A stretch of DNA of 64,000 bases from Lysobacter sp. FW306-1B-D06B (GTDB lineage: Bacteria > Pseudomonadota > Gammaproteobacteria > Xanthomonadales > Xanthomonadaceae), in the NCBI RefSeq assembly GCF_038446665.1, contig NZ_CP151802.1:620001-684000 (forward strand), given 5' to 3'. Position numbers and translations under genes: made by a program. Of the stretch, positions 25,670 through 37,100 are shown piece by piece. Numbering within the stretch: position 1 is the first letter of the stretch; each line of letters starts with the position of its first letter. The notes beneath the pieces were generated by a model that saw only the letters and a list, made by a program, of their open reading frames with translations, was not told where the DNA came from and searched no databases.

Positions 25670-26445
25670 GCCACGACTCCGAACCCGCCCACTCCGACAC
25701 CGACGGCGGCAGTGAAACGCGCCTGATCGACCACCTGATCGAACTGCGCGCGCGCCTGCTGCGTGCGGTGGCCGGGCTGATGATCGTGTTCGTGGCTCTG
25801 CTGCCGTTCGCGGCCGACATCTACGCCATCCTCGCCCAGCCGCTGCTGGCGTCGCTGCCGGACAACGGCCAGCTGGTCGCGGTGGATCCGGCCGGCGGCT
25901 TCTTCGTGCCGGTGAAGCTGGCGTTCTTCGCCGCGCTGCTGATCGCGATGCCGTGGCTGCTCTACCAGGCCTGGGCCTTCGTCGCGCCGGGCCTGTACCA
26001 CCGCGAGAAGCGCCTGGCGATGCCGTTGCTGGTCTCGGCGGTGGCGTTGTTCTACATCGGCTGCGCGTTCGCCTTCTTCCTGGTGCTGCCGTCGGTGTTC
26101 GGCTTCCTCGCCCGGTTCACGCCGGACGTGGTGGCGATGACGCCCGACATCGGCAAGTACCTGGACTTCGTGCTGGTGATCTTCCTGGCCTTCGGCGCGA
26201 GCTTCGAGCTGCCGGTGGCGCTGGTGATCCTGGTGCTGCTGGGCTGGGTCACGCCGGAGCAGCTGCGCGAATCGCGCGGCTACGCGATCGTGGGCGTGTT
26301 CGTGATCGCGGCGGTGATCACGCCGCCGGACGTGGTCTCGCAGCTGATGCTGGCGATCCCGATGTGCATCCTCTACGAGCTGGGCATCGTCGCCTCGCGC
26401 TGGCTCAAGCCGCGCCCCGAAGCCGGACAGACGCCCGGCGCGTGA
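25666..26445 (+). CDS. tatC: Sec-independent translocase subunit TatC
   Basis: 259 residues with six membrane segments. The family signature is LIDHLIELRARLLRAV near the N-terminus, with the conserved Glu that contacts the RR motif, then PLLASLPDNGQLVAVDPAGGFFVPVKLAFF, PWLLYQAWAFVAPGLYHREKR and FGASFELPVALVILV. It recognises twin-arginine signal peptides. It starts inside the tatB stop (ATGA) and its own stop overlaps a GTG start of the RDD gene. Confidence 0.95.
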   Translation: MSHDSEPAHSDTDGGSETRLIDHLIELRARLLRAVAGLMIVFVALLPFAADIYAILAQPLLASLPDNGQLVAVDPAGGFFVPVKLAFFAALLIAMPWLLYQAWAFVAPGLYHREKRLAMPLLVSAVALFYIGCAFAFFLVLPSVFGFLARFTPDVVAMTPDIGKYLDFVLVIFLAFGASFELPVALVILVLLGWVTPEQLRESRGYAIVGVFVIAAVITPPDVVSQLMLAIPMCILYELGIVASRWLKPRPEAGQTPGA

Positions 26446-27125
26446 GTGCCCCGGCCCGCTTCTGGCCGCGCTACGCGGCCTGGTCGCTGGATGCGGCGCT
26501 GGTGGCCGCGGTGCTCGCACCGTTCCTGTGGGGTCGATTGACGCGCGATGCGCAGGCGCTGGAGCAGCGCTTCGTCGACATGCTGGATCGCTTCTACGGC
26601 ATGCTCGGCCAGCAGATCGAGGCGGGCGGATCGCCGCTCGATCTCGCCGCCGCACTCGGCAACGACACGCTGCGCCAGGGCATCGCCGCGCTGGAAGCGG
26701 CGCTGCTGCGCACGCTGTGCGTGCCCGTGCTCGCCTTCACCGCCCTGATGCTGGTGCTGCACGTCGTCGGCGAGCGTTCGCGCTGGCAGGGCAGCCCGGG
26801 CAAGCGGGCGCTCGGGTTGCGCGTGGTCCCGCGTGACGGGACGCGGCCGGGATTCGTGCGCACGGTGGGGCGTCAGATCGCGGGGCTGCTGTCCTGGCTG
26901 ACGCTCAACCTCGGTCATGCGCTGGCGGCGATCGGGCCGGAGCACCTGGCCCTGCACGACCGCCTCAGCAGCACGCGCGTGGTGCGCTCGACGGCGCAGC
27001 CGCTGCCGGCATGGGTGCGCGGCTGGATTCTTGTGCAGGCGATCGCCGCCGCGCTGCTCACGCTGCTGCTCTTCGGCCGCCTGGCCGCATTGGCGCAGGC
27101 GGCGGTCGAACGCGCGCTGGGCTGA
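26442..27125 (+). CDS. RDD-family membrane protein
   Basis: 227 residues starting at GTG 26442, which overlaps the tatC stop as GTGA. ARFWPRYAAWSLDAALVAAV has the Arg and Asp-Asp-type pattern of the RDD domain, here RYAAWSLDAALV. SPGKRALGLRVVPRDG and LHDRLSSTRVV are further family hallmarks. About three hydrophobic segments are visible. The coupling with tatABC suggests co-expression with the translocase; RDD proteins have been linked to ion transport, but no specific role can be read here. Confidence 0.83.
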   Translation: MSAPARFWPRYAAWSLDAALVAAVLAPFLWGRLTRDAQALEQRFVDMLDRFYGMLGQQIEAGGSPLDLAAALGNDTLRQGIAALEAALLRTLCVPVLAFTALMLVLHVVGERSRWQGSPGKRALGLRVVPRDGTRPGFVRTVGRQIAGLLSWLTLNLGHALAAIGPEHLALHDRLSSTRVVRSTAQPLPAWVRGWILVQAIAAALLTLLLFGRLAALAQAAVERALG

Positions 27126-27131
27126 GCGGGC

Positions 27132-28070
27132 TTACAGCTCGACGGTGTGCTGGTTGGACGGACCGGGCGGCGCGGCCGGACCGCTGTCCTGCGACGTTTC
27201 CTGGCCGCAGATGTCGCGCCACAGGTAGTACATGACGCCGAACATCACCACGTACAGCACCACCATCATCGCCAGGTACAGCGGCAGCACCAGCGCCATC
27301 GTCAGCGCCGGGTGGATCAGGTTGCCGATCAGCGCGATCACGCCCAGCACCAGCAACAGCACCATGCCGATCGGGATCGAAGCCAGCACCACCACGATCG
27401 CCAGCAGCAGGATCGGCAGCAGATTCTTGGCCGTGCCGACCACGCCGTCGGCCATCGCGCCGGCGATGGGCCGGCGGCCCAGCGCGACCTGGCCGAAGCC
27501 GATCGCGTAAACGCCCGACAGGAACAGGAACAGGATCGAGCCCAGGCCCAGCAGACCGCCGGTGCCTTCGGGCATGTCGGGCATCTGCGCCGGATCGACC
27601 TTGCCGCCGGCCGCCTGCTGCAGGTTCAGCACCTTCACGTACCAGTCGAACAGGCCATCGCCGAACAGGCCGATCAGCACCATCGCGATCACCACGTAGG
27701 ACAGCGTCATCAGCAGGCCGAAGCCGATCAGCCGGCCGGCGTCGCCGCCCTGGCGGAACGGCGCGAACACATCGGCGGCGACCGCGGGGCGGCCGTGCTC
27801 GGTGGCGTCGATCAGGCGCAGGTAGCCGCCGATCACCGGCGAGAGGATCACGATGGACAGCACGGTGGAGATCGCCGCGACGACCATCGCGCCGTTGGCG
27901 TCGGGCTTGAGCACCGACAGCACCGTGAGCTGCACGATGCTGGGCAGCAGCGCGACGAACATCATGATCGCGGCCGCACCGAACACGGCGCGGGCGTTGT
28001 GGCGGCCCAGGTTGATGCCGCGCTTGAGCCAGGACAGGCCGGAGAGCGGGCCGGTTGCGTGAGTGGTCAT
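27132..28070 (-). CDS. BPSS1780-family membrane protein
   Basis: 312 residues, polytopic, with about six hydrophobic segments. The start GLSWLKRGINLGRHNARAVFG and the block SPVIGGYLRLIDATEHGRPAVAADVFAPFRQGG match the BPSS1780/DUF2189-like group of uncharacterised inner-membrane proteins. A loop near residues 165-185 is rich in Pro, Asp and Met (KVDPAQMPDMPEG). ATG 28070 begins the conserved part; the longer upstream frame does not look coding. It is convergent with the RDD gene, six bases apart. Function unknown. Confidence 0.78.
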   Translation of the reverse strand: MTTHATGPLSGLSWLKRGINLGRHNARAVFGAAAIMMFVALLPSIVQLTVLSVLKPDANGAMVVAAISTVLSIVILSPVIGGYLRLIDATEHGRPAVAADVFAPFRQGGDAGRLIGFGLLMTLSYVVIAMVLIGLFGDGLFDWYVKVLNLQQAAGGKVDPAQMPDMPEGTGGLLGLGSILFLFLSGVYAIGFGQVALGRRPIAGAMADGVVGTAKNLLPILLLAIVVVLASIPIGMVLLLVLGVIALIGNLIHPALTMALVLPLYLAMMVVLYVVMFGVMYYLWRDICGQETSQDSGPAAPPGPSNQHTVEL

Positions 28071-28143
28071 GGAATGGGCTTTGAGGGGGGAATGACGCGT
28101 GCGGGGAGGGTATCGCACGCGGGAAGCGAGGGTGTCGAGGCGA

Positions 28144-28920
28144 TCAGTGCCCGTGCAGGCCGCGCGCGTGGCGGACGAAGCGGCGCAGCACCACCCGCGC
28201 GTGCGGCGTGGCGCTCACCTCGCGCGCGAGCGACTTGGCGCAGCGGCCTTCCCCGTGCAGCGCCTCGCGCCGCGCGTGGACGTAGCCGCGCATGTGCGTG
28301 GCGCTGAATTCGGGATGGAACTGCACGCCCCAGGCGCGCTCGCCCCAGCGGAAGGCATGACAGTCGTCCTGGCTCGAACGCGCCAGCACGGTCGCGCCCT
28401 GCGGCGCGCGCAGCACCGTCTGCAGGTGCGTGGCCTGCGCGGCGAACTGCGCCGGCAGGCCCTTGAACAGCGGGTCTTCGTCGGCGTGCGGGTGCAGTTC
28501 CAGGCCGATGGTGCCCATCTCGCGGCCGGTCGGGTTCGGGCCGACTTCGCCGCCCAGCGCATGCGCAAGGAGCTGATGGCCGTAGCAGATGCCGAACAGC
28601 GGCATGCCCGCCTGCGCCGCTTCGCGCAGCCAGTGCGCGCTGCGTTCGCTCCAGTCGCGGCGCTCGGTGACCATCGCGGCCGAGCCGGTGATGATCGCGC
28701 CGGCGAAGCCTTCGCGCGCCGGCAGGTCATCGCCGGCTTCCACGTTCACCACGATCGCCTCGTCGGCATCCAGGCCGGCGGCGACGCGGATCCAGTGCGG
28801 AAAGCCGCGGTGGCGGCGCATCGAGGCGACCGGTTGGCCGGTCTCGAGGATCAGGAAGGGCCGGGGATGACGGTGATTCACGGCAAGGACGGCAGGCTGC
28901 GGACGGATCGGCCTTCCCAT
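28144..28920 (-). CDS. class I glutamine amidotransferase
   Basis: 258 residues. The triad of the GATase1 fold is visible: [15 protein letters not shown] with the nucleophilic Cys, and [12 protein letters not shown] with His and Glu. [18 protein letters not shown] is the typical GMP-synthase-like GATase strand. There is no synthetase domain attached, so it belongs to the stand-alone GuaA-like amidotransferases such as those annotated for gamma-glutamyl compound hydrolysis. ATG 28920 is kept; GTG 28881 would remove a non-conserved 13-residue leader. The natural substrate is not known. Confidence 0.85.
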   Translation of the reverse strand: MGRPIRPQPAVLAVNHRHPRPFLILETGQPVASMRRHRGFPHWIRVAAGLDADEAIVVNVEAGDDLPAREGFAGAIITGSAAMVTERRDWSERSAHWLREAAQAGMPLFGICYGHQLLAHALGGEVGPNPTGREMGTIGLELHPHADEDPLFKGLPAQFAAQATHLQTVLRAPQGATVLARSSQDDCHAFRWGERAWGVQFHPEFSATHMRGYVHARREALHGEGRCAKSLAREVSATPHARVVLRRFVRHARGLHGH

Positions 28921-29046
28921 GCCGGCAACGGCCTGCGTGGAAGGTCATGCGGGACAGAGTCGCCGGCTGCGCAAACGCGCGAAAACCCAGCGGCATCAAG
29001 GCCCGTGGCTATACTAACGCGCTTTGCGGGACCCCCACCGAGACCC

Positions 29047-29955
<909 letters not shown>

Positions 29956-29962
29956 TGCTTTT

Positions 29963-30092
29963 CCCCTCTCCCCTTGTGGGAGAGGGACACGCCGCGCAGC
30001 GGCGAGGGAGAGGGGGCTGGCTCCTCACCCGCAGCGGCAACCCCCTCTCCCTGGCGCTTCGCGCCAGTTCCTCTCCCACAAGGGGAGAGGGA
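29963..30092. repeat. inverted-repeat element between glyQ and glyS
   Basis: CCCTCTCCCCTTGTGGGAGAGGG (from 29963) is repeated in inverted orientation as CCTCTCCCACAAGGGGAGAGGG (to 30092). Inside are a second nested inverted pair, GGGAGAGGG and CCCCCTCTCCCTGG, and a small GGCGCTTCGCGCC hairpin. It belongs to the CCCTCTCCC repeat family also seen near 21668, 58420 and 58806. The right arm places GGGGAGAGGGAG 18-29 bases before the glyS ATG. Confidence 0.85.
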
Positions 30093-30109
30093 GAACGACG
30101 AGAACCTTG

Positions 30110-32185
30110 ATGACCACGATGTCCCCCCTCCTGATCGAACTCGGCACCGAAGAACTCCCCGTCAAGGCGCTGCCCGCGCTGGCGCAGGCGTTCTTCGACG
30201 GCGTCCTCGACGGCCTGGCCAAGCGCGGCATCGCCTTCGACCGCTTTGAGGCCAAGCCGCTGTACACGCCGCGCCGCCTCGCCGTGCGCCTGCCGGGCGT
30301 GGCGCTGGAGCAGCCGGAGCAGAAGTCCGAAGTGCTCGGCCCCTACCTCAACATCGCGCTCGACGCCGACGGCCAGCCGACCAAGGCGCTGCAGGGTTTC
30401 GCGGCGAAGGCCGGCATCGACTGGACGCAGTTGGAGAAGACCACCGACAACAAGGGCGAGCGCTTCGTCCACCGCGCGGTGAAGCCCGGCGCGAGCACCG
30501 CTTCGCTGCTGCCGGAGATCCTGCGCGAAGCCGTCGCCGCCATGCCGATTCCCAAGCCGATGCGCTGGGGCGATCACGACTACGGTTTCGCCCGTCCTGT
30601 GCACTGGCTGGTGCTGCTGCTGGGCAAGGATGTCGTGGCAGCCGAGCTGTTCGGCGCGCGCAGCGATCGCATGAGCCGCGGCCACCGCTTCATGCACGAC
30701 AAGCCGGTGTGGTTCAGCACGCCCGCCGACTACGTCGAATCGCTGCGCGGTGCGAAGGTGCTGGTCGATCCGGACGAACGCCGCGAGCGCATCGTGCTGG
30801 AAGTGACGGACGCGGCACGCAGCGCAGGCGGTAAGGCGCGCATCGACGCGGGCATCCTGGAAGAGGTCAACGGCCTCACCGAATGGCCCAAGGCCGTGGC
30901 ATGCAGCTTCGAGCGCGAGTTCCTGGCCGTGCCGCAGGAAGCGCTGATCGCGACGATGGAAGCGAACCAGAAGTTCTTCCCCGTGCTCGATGCCGACGGC
31001 AAGTTGAGCGAGCACTTCATCGGCATCGCCAACATCGAGTCCAAGGACGAGGCCGAAGTCCGCAAGGGCTACGAGCGCGTGATCCGCCCGCGCTTCGCCG
31101 ACGCGAAGTTCTTCTTCGTCGAGGACATGAAGCAGGGCCTGGCGTCGATGAACGACGGGCTGAAGTCGGTGAAGTACCAGGACAAGCTCGGCACCATCGC
31201 CGACAAGGTCGCGCGCGTGGCCGCGCTGGCCGAAGCGGTGGCGGCGCAGGTCGGTGTCGATCCGGCCACCGCGCGCCGCGCTGCGGAACTGTCGAAGGCC
31301 GACCTGCAATCGCGCCTGGTCGGCGAATTCCCCGAGTTGCAGGGCATCGCCGGCCGTTACTACGCGGCGGTGGAGAACGAACCGCTCGACATCGCCCACG
31401 CCATCGACGAAGGCTACATGCCGCGTTTCGCTGGCGACGCCATCGCGCCGTCGAAGCTCGGCCAGGTGCTGGCGATCGCCGAACGCCTGGACACGCTGGC
31501 CGGCGGTTTCGCCGCGGGCCTGAAGCCGACCGGCAACAAGGATCCTTTCGCGCTGCGTCGCAATGCGCTGGGCCTGGCGCGTACGCTGCTGGAAGGCGGC
31601 CACGACCTGCTGCTGCACGACCTGATCGAACGCGCGCTCGCGGCGCAGCCGGTGCAGCACGCCGAGGTCGGCAGCTTCGACATCACCCAGTTCGTCTACG
31701 ACCGGTTGCGCGGTTACTACGCCGATCGCGGCGTGGCCTCGGTGCAGTTCGATGCCGTGGAGAACGTCGTGCATGACTCGCTGCCCGACTTCGACCACCG
31801 CCTCAACGCCATCGCCGAGTTCGCCAAGCTGCCCGAAGCCGAGGCGCTCGCCGCCGCGAACAAGCGCATCCGCAACATCCTCAAGAAGGTCGAAGGCGAC
31901 GTGCCCTCGAACGTGGACGCGGGCAAGTTCACCGAGGCCGCCGAGCGCGAGCTCGGCGACGCCGTCGACAGCGCCATCGCCGATACCGATCCGTTGCTGG
32001 AAGCGCGCGATTACGTGACCGCGCTGGGGCGTCTCGCACGCCTGCGTCCGCAGGTCGATGCGTTCTTCGACGGCGTGATGGTGAACGTCGACGACGCGGC
32101 CGTGCGCAACAACCGCCTCGCGCTGCTCAAGCGACTGTCGGACCGACTGGGCAGCGTCGCCGCGATCGAATACCTGTCGATGTAA
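30110..32185 (+). CDS. glyS: glycyl-tRNA synthetase beta subunit
   Basis: 691 residues (E. coli GlyS 689). [17 protein letters not shown] is the conserved start, and [49 protein letters not shown] and [21 protein letters not shown] mark the tRNA-recognition and HD-like core and the C-terminal anticodon-binding region. ATG 30119 (MSPLL) is an equally plausible start. It follows glyQ after an intergenic repeat; the two products form one enzyme in the cytoplasm. Confidence 0.96.
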   Translation: MTTMSPLLIELGTEELPVKALPALAQAFFDGVLDGLAKRGIAFDRFEAKPLYTPRRLAVRLPGVALEQPEQKSEVLGPYLNIALDADGQPTKALQGFAAKAGIDWTQLEKTTDNKGERFVHRAVKPGASTASLLPEILREAVAAMPIPKPMRWGDHDYGFARPVHWLVLLLGKDVVAAELFGARSDRMSRGHRFMHDKPVWFSTPADYVESLRGAKVLVDPDERRERIVLEVTDAARSAGGKARIDAGILEEVNGLTEWPKAVACSFEREFLAVPQEALIATMEANQKFFPVLDADGKLSEHFIGIANIESKDEAEVRKGYERVIRPRFADAKFFFVEDMKQGLASMNDGLKSVKYQDKLGTIADKVARVAALAEAVAAQVGVDPATARRAAELSKADLQSRLVGEFPELQGIAGRYYAAVENEPLDIAHAIDEGYMPRFAGDAIAPSKLGQVLAIAERLDTLAGGFAAGLKPTGNKDPFALRRNALGLARTLLEGGHDLLLHDLIERALAAQPVQHAEVGSFDITQFVYDRLRGYYADRGVASVQFDAVENVVHDSLPDFDHRLNAIAEFAKLPEAEALAAANKRIRNILKKVEGDVPSNVDAGKFTEAAERELGDAVDSAIADTDPLLEARDYVTALGRLARLRPQVDAFFDGVMVNVDDAAVRNNRLALLKRLSDRLGSVAAIEYLSM

Positions 32186-32261
32186 CCGGCGCGGGAGAAT
32201 CTCTCCCGCGTCTCATGCTCCGTTCACTGGCTTCGGGATGAAGCCCGGGTATCCTGCGTCG

Positions 32262-34145
32262 ATGCGCCCATCGTTCCGCCTGCAAGCCGTCACCGCGTTG
32301 TTGCTCGCCACAGCCGGTGCGGCGCACGCGGCGACGGTGAAGGCCGTCGACATCCACGGCCTGAACGATGCCCAGACCCTGAACGTGCGCGGCGCGTTGT
32401 CGGTGGTGGATTCGATCGGAAAGGACGTGCCGGGCCGGCGCCTGGCCTACCTGATCCGCGAGGCCGAGGACGAAACGCGCGAGGCGCTGGAGCCCTTCGG
32501 CTTCTATTCGCCCAAGATCGAGATAAAGCGCGAAGGCAACGGCGACACCGGCGTGACCGTCAGCGTGACCGTCACGCTCGACGAGCCCGTACGTGTGCGC
32601 CGCTCCGACATCGCGATCATCGGCGAAGGCAGCGAAGACCGTTACCTCAAGCAGGACCTCGCCGCGTTCCGCCCGCAGACGGGCGACGTGTTCGATCACG
32701 CGCTGTACGAGGCGAGCAAGACCCGCATCACCCGCCGCCTCGCCGAGCGCGGTTACTTCGACGCCGACTTCAGTTCGCGCCGCGTGGAAGTCACGCGCGC
32801 GCAGCGTGCCGCCGACATCGACCTGGTGTGGAGCAGCGGCGGTCGTTACGACATGGGCCCGATCAACATCGAGCAGACGCCACACGCGATCATCCGCGAC
32901 AGCCTGCTCGACAAGCTCATCTACTGGGAACAAGGCAGCTACTACCACCAGGGCAAGCTCGACCGCTTCCGCGAGTCGCTGGCGCGGCTGGATTACTTCT
33001 CCAGCATCGAGATCGAGCCCAGGCCCGAGGACGCGGTCGACAACGAAGTGCCGGTGACCGTCACGCTGACGCCCGCCAAACGCACCGTCTACACCGCCGG
33101 TCTGAGCTACGGCACCGACAGCGGCCCCGGTGTGCGCTTGGGCATGGAGCGTCGTTACGTCAACGACCGCGGGCACAAGGCGCTGGGCCAGATCGACTGG
33201 GCCTCCAAGCGCAAGACCGCGACCGCGCAGTACCGCATTCCGGCGTTCGCGTGGCTGGATGGCTGGTACATCTTCAGCGCGCAGTACTACGACGAACAGA
33301 CCGACTACATGGACACGCGCAAGGTCGAGATCGTCGCCAGCCGCACCGGCCAGGTGAGCCGCCGCCTCAACGCGGTCGCCTCGTTGCATGCGCTGCGCGA
33401 GCGCTGGGCGTACGCGGCCTTCGAAGGCGGCGCAGACGGCCCCGATCCGGGCAGCGAGGAGGCGGAGAACGCGGAGGAAAGCGACGAGCTCGTCACCACC
33501 GCCTACAGCTACGCGACGTTTCTCTATCCTTCGCTGCGCGCCGAGTACATCGACACCGACGACCGCATCTTCCCGCTGCACGGCATCGGCGTGACGGTGG
33601 AAGTGCGCGGCGGCCTGGAAGGCGTGGGTTCGGATGCGAACTTCGCGCAGGCGTGGGGGCAGGCGCATTTCTACCAGGCCATCGGCGAGAGCAACCGCCT
33701 CATCCTGCGCGCCGAAGCCGGCGGCACGTTCACCAACGCGCTGGTCAACATGCCGCCGAGCCTGCGCTTCTTCGCCGGTGGCGACAACAGCATCCGCGGT
33801 TACGGCTTCCGCGAGGTCGGGCCGAACACCATCGGCATGGACGGAAAGAAGTACGCCATCGGCGGCAAGTACGTGCTCACGGGCTCGGCGGAGTTCGAGC
33901 ACTATTTCAACAACGGGCCGTGGGGCGCCGCCGTCTTCGTCGACGCGGGCGATGCATTCAACAAGTTCGGCAGCGACGTGTCCGACCCCAACGATCGCGA
34001 CCAGAACTTCGACGTCCACACGGGCATCGGCGTGGGCGCGCGCTGGCGGTCGCCGGTCGGCCCGGTGCGCGTCGACATCGCGCACGGCCTGAACGATGCA
34101 GACTCCGATTACGAGATCTACCTGAACATCGGTGCGACCTGGTGA
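32262..34145 (+). CDS. tamA: translocation and assembly module outer-membrane protein TamA
   Basis: 627 residues, an Omp85/BamA-family protein. A signal peptide (QAVTALLLATAGAAHA) precedes three POTRA domains (VKAVDIHGLNDAQTLNVRGAL, DETREALEPFGFYSPKIEI, RLAERGYFDADFSSRRVEV) and a 16-strand barrel beginning near residue 265 with YTAGLSYGTDSGPG. FAGGDNSIRGYGFREVGP holds the lid-lock RGY motif, and VGARWRSPVGPVRVDIAHG the barrel end. An acidic loop (residues about 390-410, DPGSEEAENAEESDE) is notable. TATCCT at 32250-32255, six bases before the ATG, suggests a leaderless mRNA. Confidence 0.92.
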   Translation: MRPSFRLQAVTALLLATAGAAHAATVKAVDIHGLNDAQTLNVRGALSVVDSIGKDVPGRRLAYLIREAEDETREALEPFGFYSPKIEIKREGNGDTGVTVSVTVTLDEPVRVRRSDIAIIGEGSEDRYLKQDLAAFRPQTGDVFDHALYEASKTRITRRLAERGYFDADFSSRRVEVTRAQRAADIDLVWSSGGRYDMGPINIEQTPHAIIRDSLLDKLIYWEQGSYYHQGKLDRFRESLARLDYFSSIEIEPRPEDAVDNEVPVTVTLTPAKRTVYTAGLSYGTDSGPGVRLGMERRYVNDRGHKALGQIDWASKRKTATAQYRIPAFAWLDGWYIFSAQYYDEQTDYMDTRKVEIVASRTGQVSRRLNAVASLHALRERWAYAAFEGGADGPDPGSEEAENAEESDELVTTAYSYATFLYPSLRAEYIDTDDRIFPLHGIGVTVEVRGGLEGVGSDANFAQAWGQAHFYQAIGESNRLILRAEAGGTFTNALVNMPPSLRFFAGGDNSIRGYGFREVGPNTIGMDGKKYAIGGKYVLTGSAEFEHYFNNGPWGAAVFVDAGDAFNKFGSDVSDPNDRDQNFDVHTGIGVGARWRSPVGPVRVDIAHGLNDADSDYEIYLNIGATW

Positions 34146-34152
34146 GGCGCCC

Positions 34153-37100
34153 ATGAGCCAGCCGACTCCTCCCACTGCCGAAACACCGCGCGACCCGCAC
34201 GAGGAGCGGATCGCCGAGCTGCGCCAGCGCCGTTTCGCGCGCATGCGCTGGCTGGCGGTGCGCGCGGGCATCCTCTCGGTGGCGATCGCGCTGATCGCCG
34301 GCGTGTTCCTGTACTGGCTGCTCACCAGCATCGGCGGTCGCGATCTGCTGCTGGCGCAGATCGTGTCGCGCCTGCCGGAGAACGCCACGCTGTCGTGGCG
34401 CAGCGTCGAGGGCCCACTGTCCGGCCCGCTGACGATGAACGGCGTGCGCTTCACCTACGACCGCATCGTGTTCACCGCCGACCGCGTGCACCTGGACCCG
34501 GCGATCCGTCCGCTGATCCGCAGGCGCCTGCGCCTGGACGCGTTGCAGATCAGCAATGCGAAGCTGGAGATTCCCAAGAGCGACGAGCCGTTCGAATTGC
34601 CGCGCTGGCCCGAGGTGTTGCCGGAGATCGCGCCGCCGCTGGAATTGCAGGCCGACGACGTGCGCGTGGACGGGTTCCTGCTCACGCAGGCGGGCGAGAA
34701 GCTGATCGACGTGCGCACGCTGCGCGGCGGCCTCGATGCGCGCCAGGGCGAGCTGCACGTCGAGCACCTCTACGTCGATAGCGATCGCGGCCGCTTCAAC
34801 CTGCACGGCGACTACGTGCCGCGCAAGGATTACCTCACGAACCTCACCGCGAGCGCCCTGCTCCCGGCCGCCGACGGACGCACGCCGGCGCGCTTCGGGC
34901 TGGTCGCGCGCGGCGATCTGTCGCGCATGAACGTCTACATCGCCGGCAATGCGCCGCAACCGCTACGCGCCAGCCTGGTGCTGCACGGACGCGAGCAGCC
35001 GAAGTGGCGGGTCGACGCGGATGCGGAAGGACTCGACCTCGGCCTGGTCACCGGCGCGGAAGCCAGCGACGAGGACCGCCCGCTGGTCTTCAGTTTCAGC
35101 GCCGACGGCATGGGCGGTTCGGCCGACCTGCGCGGCGAATTCCGCCAGGGTGACCTGGTCGCCACCGTGCTGCCGTCCAAGGTGCGCCTGGAGAACCAGG
35201 TGCTGGACGTGCAGCCGCTGGCGCTGCGCATCTTCGGCGGCAGCGCGACGCTGCGCGGTACGGCGGACTTCACCGACGCGGAGAACGCGAAGTTCCGTTT
35301 CGCCGCGAACGCACGCGGCCTCACCTTCGGCGGCGAGACCACCACGAACACCGCCACGCCGACGGCGGCTTCGCGGAACCCGCCCGCCAGCATCAGCGCG
35401 CAGAAGCTGCGCAAGGTGACCGCGCCCGCGCCGGCCGCACAGACCGAAGCGGTCGCGATCGGCGTCGATGCGGACCTCGGATTCGCCGGCACGTTGAAGT
35501 CCTGGGCGGCGATCGGCGACGCCACGCTGAGCCGTGATGGCGAACAGGCCGTAGTGAAGTTCGACGGTCGCGGCAACGACGAGCGCATGACGCTCAAGAC
35601 GCTGCAGGCGCGCATGCCCAGCGGCACGCTCGACGGCACCGGCACGGTGGCATGGGCGCCGTCGCTGGGCTGGGACATCGATGCGACGCTCGCCGGTTTC
35701 GACCCGGGCTACTTCGCCGCCGACTTCAAGGGTTCGGTCAACGGCAAGCTCAAGACGCAGGGCAGCACGCGCGCCGACGGCGGGCTCGACATCAGCGCCA
35801 CCGCCACCGACCTCAGCGGCCGCCTGCGCGATCGTCCGCTGCGCGGCCAGGGGCGTTTCGCCATGCACGGCGCCGGCACCGCCGGTGGCGAAACCGCGTA
35901 CGAGGGCGACGTCGCGCTCACGCTCGGCGCCAGCCGCATCGACGCCAAGGGCCGCGTTGCCAATGCGCTGGAGATCGACGCGAACCTCGCGCCGCTCGTG
36001 CTGTCCGACCTGCTGCCCGGTGGCGCCGGCACGTTGCGCGGCACGCTGCACGTGCGCGGCGCGCGCAATGCGCCGGACATCGACGTCGACCTCACCGGCA
36101 GCGCATTGCGCTACGGCGATTACCAGGCGCAGACGCTCACCGCGAAGGGACGCCTGCCGTGGCAACGCGGTAACGGTGCCATTGCGGTGCGCGCGAGCGG
36201 GCTGGAAGTCGGCCTGCCGCTGTCCTCGGTGACGCTGGATGCGCGCGGCTCGGTGGAAGCATTGCAAGTGCAGGGCGAAGCGCGCGGCGACATCGGTCAA
36301 CTCTCGCTTGCGGGCAACGTCGTGCGACGCGGCAATACGTGGCAGGGTGCGCTGTCGGCGTTCCAGCTCACGCCGGTGCGCGGCGCCTCGTGGCGACTGC
36401 GCGAAGCGGCGCGCTTCAGCTGGGACGGTCGCAACGGCTCGCTAAGCAACAGCTGCTTCGTCTCCAGCGGCGGCGGTTCGCTGTGTGCGAACGCCGACTG
36501 GCCGCGACGCGGCGTGGCCGTGCGCGGCGACTCGCTGCCGCTCACCCTCATCGTGCCCTACCTGCCCGAACGCGAGGACCAGCGGCCGTGGCTGATCCGC
36601 GGCGAGATTTCGCTCGACGGCCAACTGCGTCCGGCCGGCAACGCCTGGGCCGGCAACCTCAACGTGCGCTCCTCCGGCGGCGGCATGAAGAACAGTGAGC
36701 GCTCGCGTCGCGAAGTGCTCAGTTACGAGAACCTCGCGTTGGAAGCGACGTTCGACCCGCGCCGCATCAACGCCGAACTCACTACCGCCTTCAACAGCGG
36801 CGGCCGCATCGACGCACGCGTCACCACGGGCTGGGACGACTACGCGCCGCTGTCCGGCCAGGTGTCGGTGAACACCTCCGAGCTGGTGTGGCTGGAGCTG
36901 TTCTCGCCCGACATCATGGAGCCCAAGGGCAACCTCGATGCGCGCATCACGCTCGGCGGCACGCGTGCGCGTCCGCAGCTGGGCGGCCAGGCGCGGCTGA
37001 CGCAGTTCAGCACCGAGATCCCGTCGCTGGCGATCCTGCTGGACGACGGCGACGTGCGCCTGGACGCGCTGCCCGACGGCACCGCGCGCATCTCCGGCCA

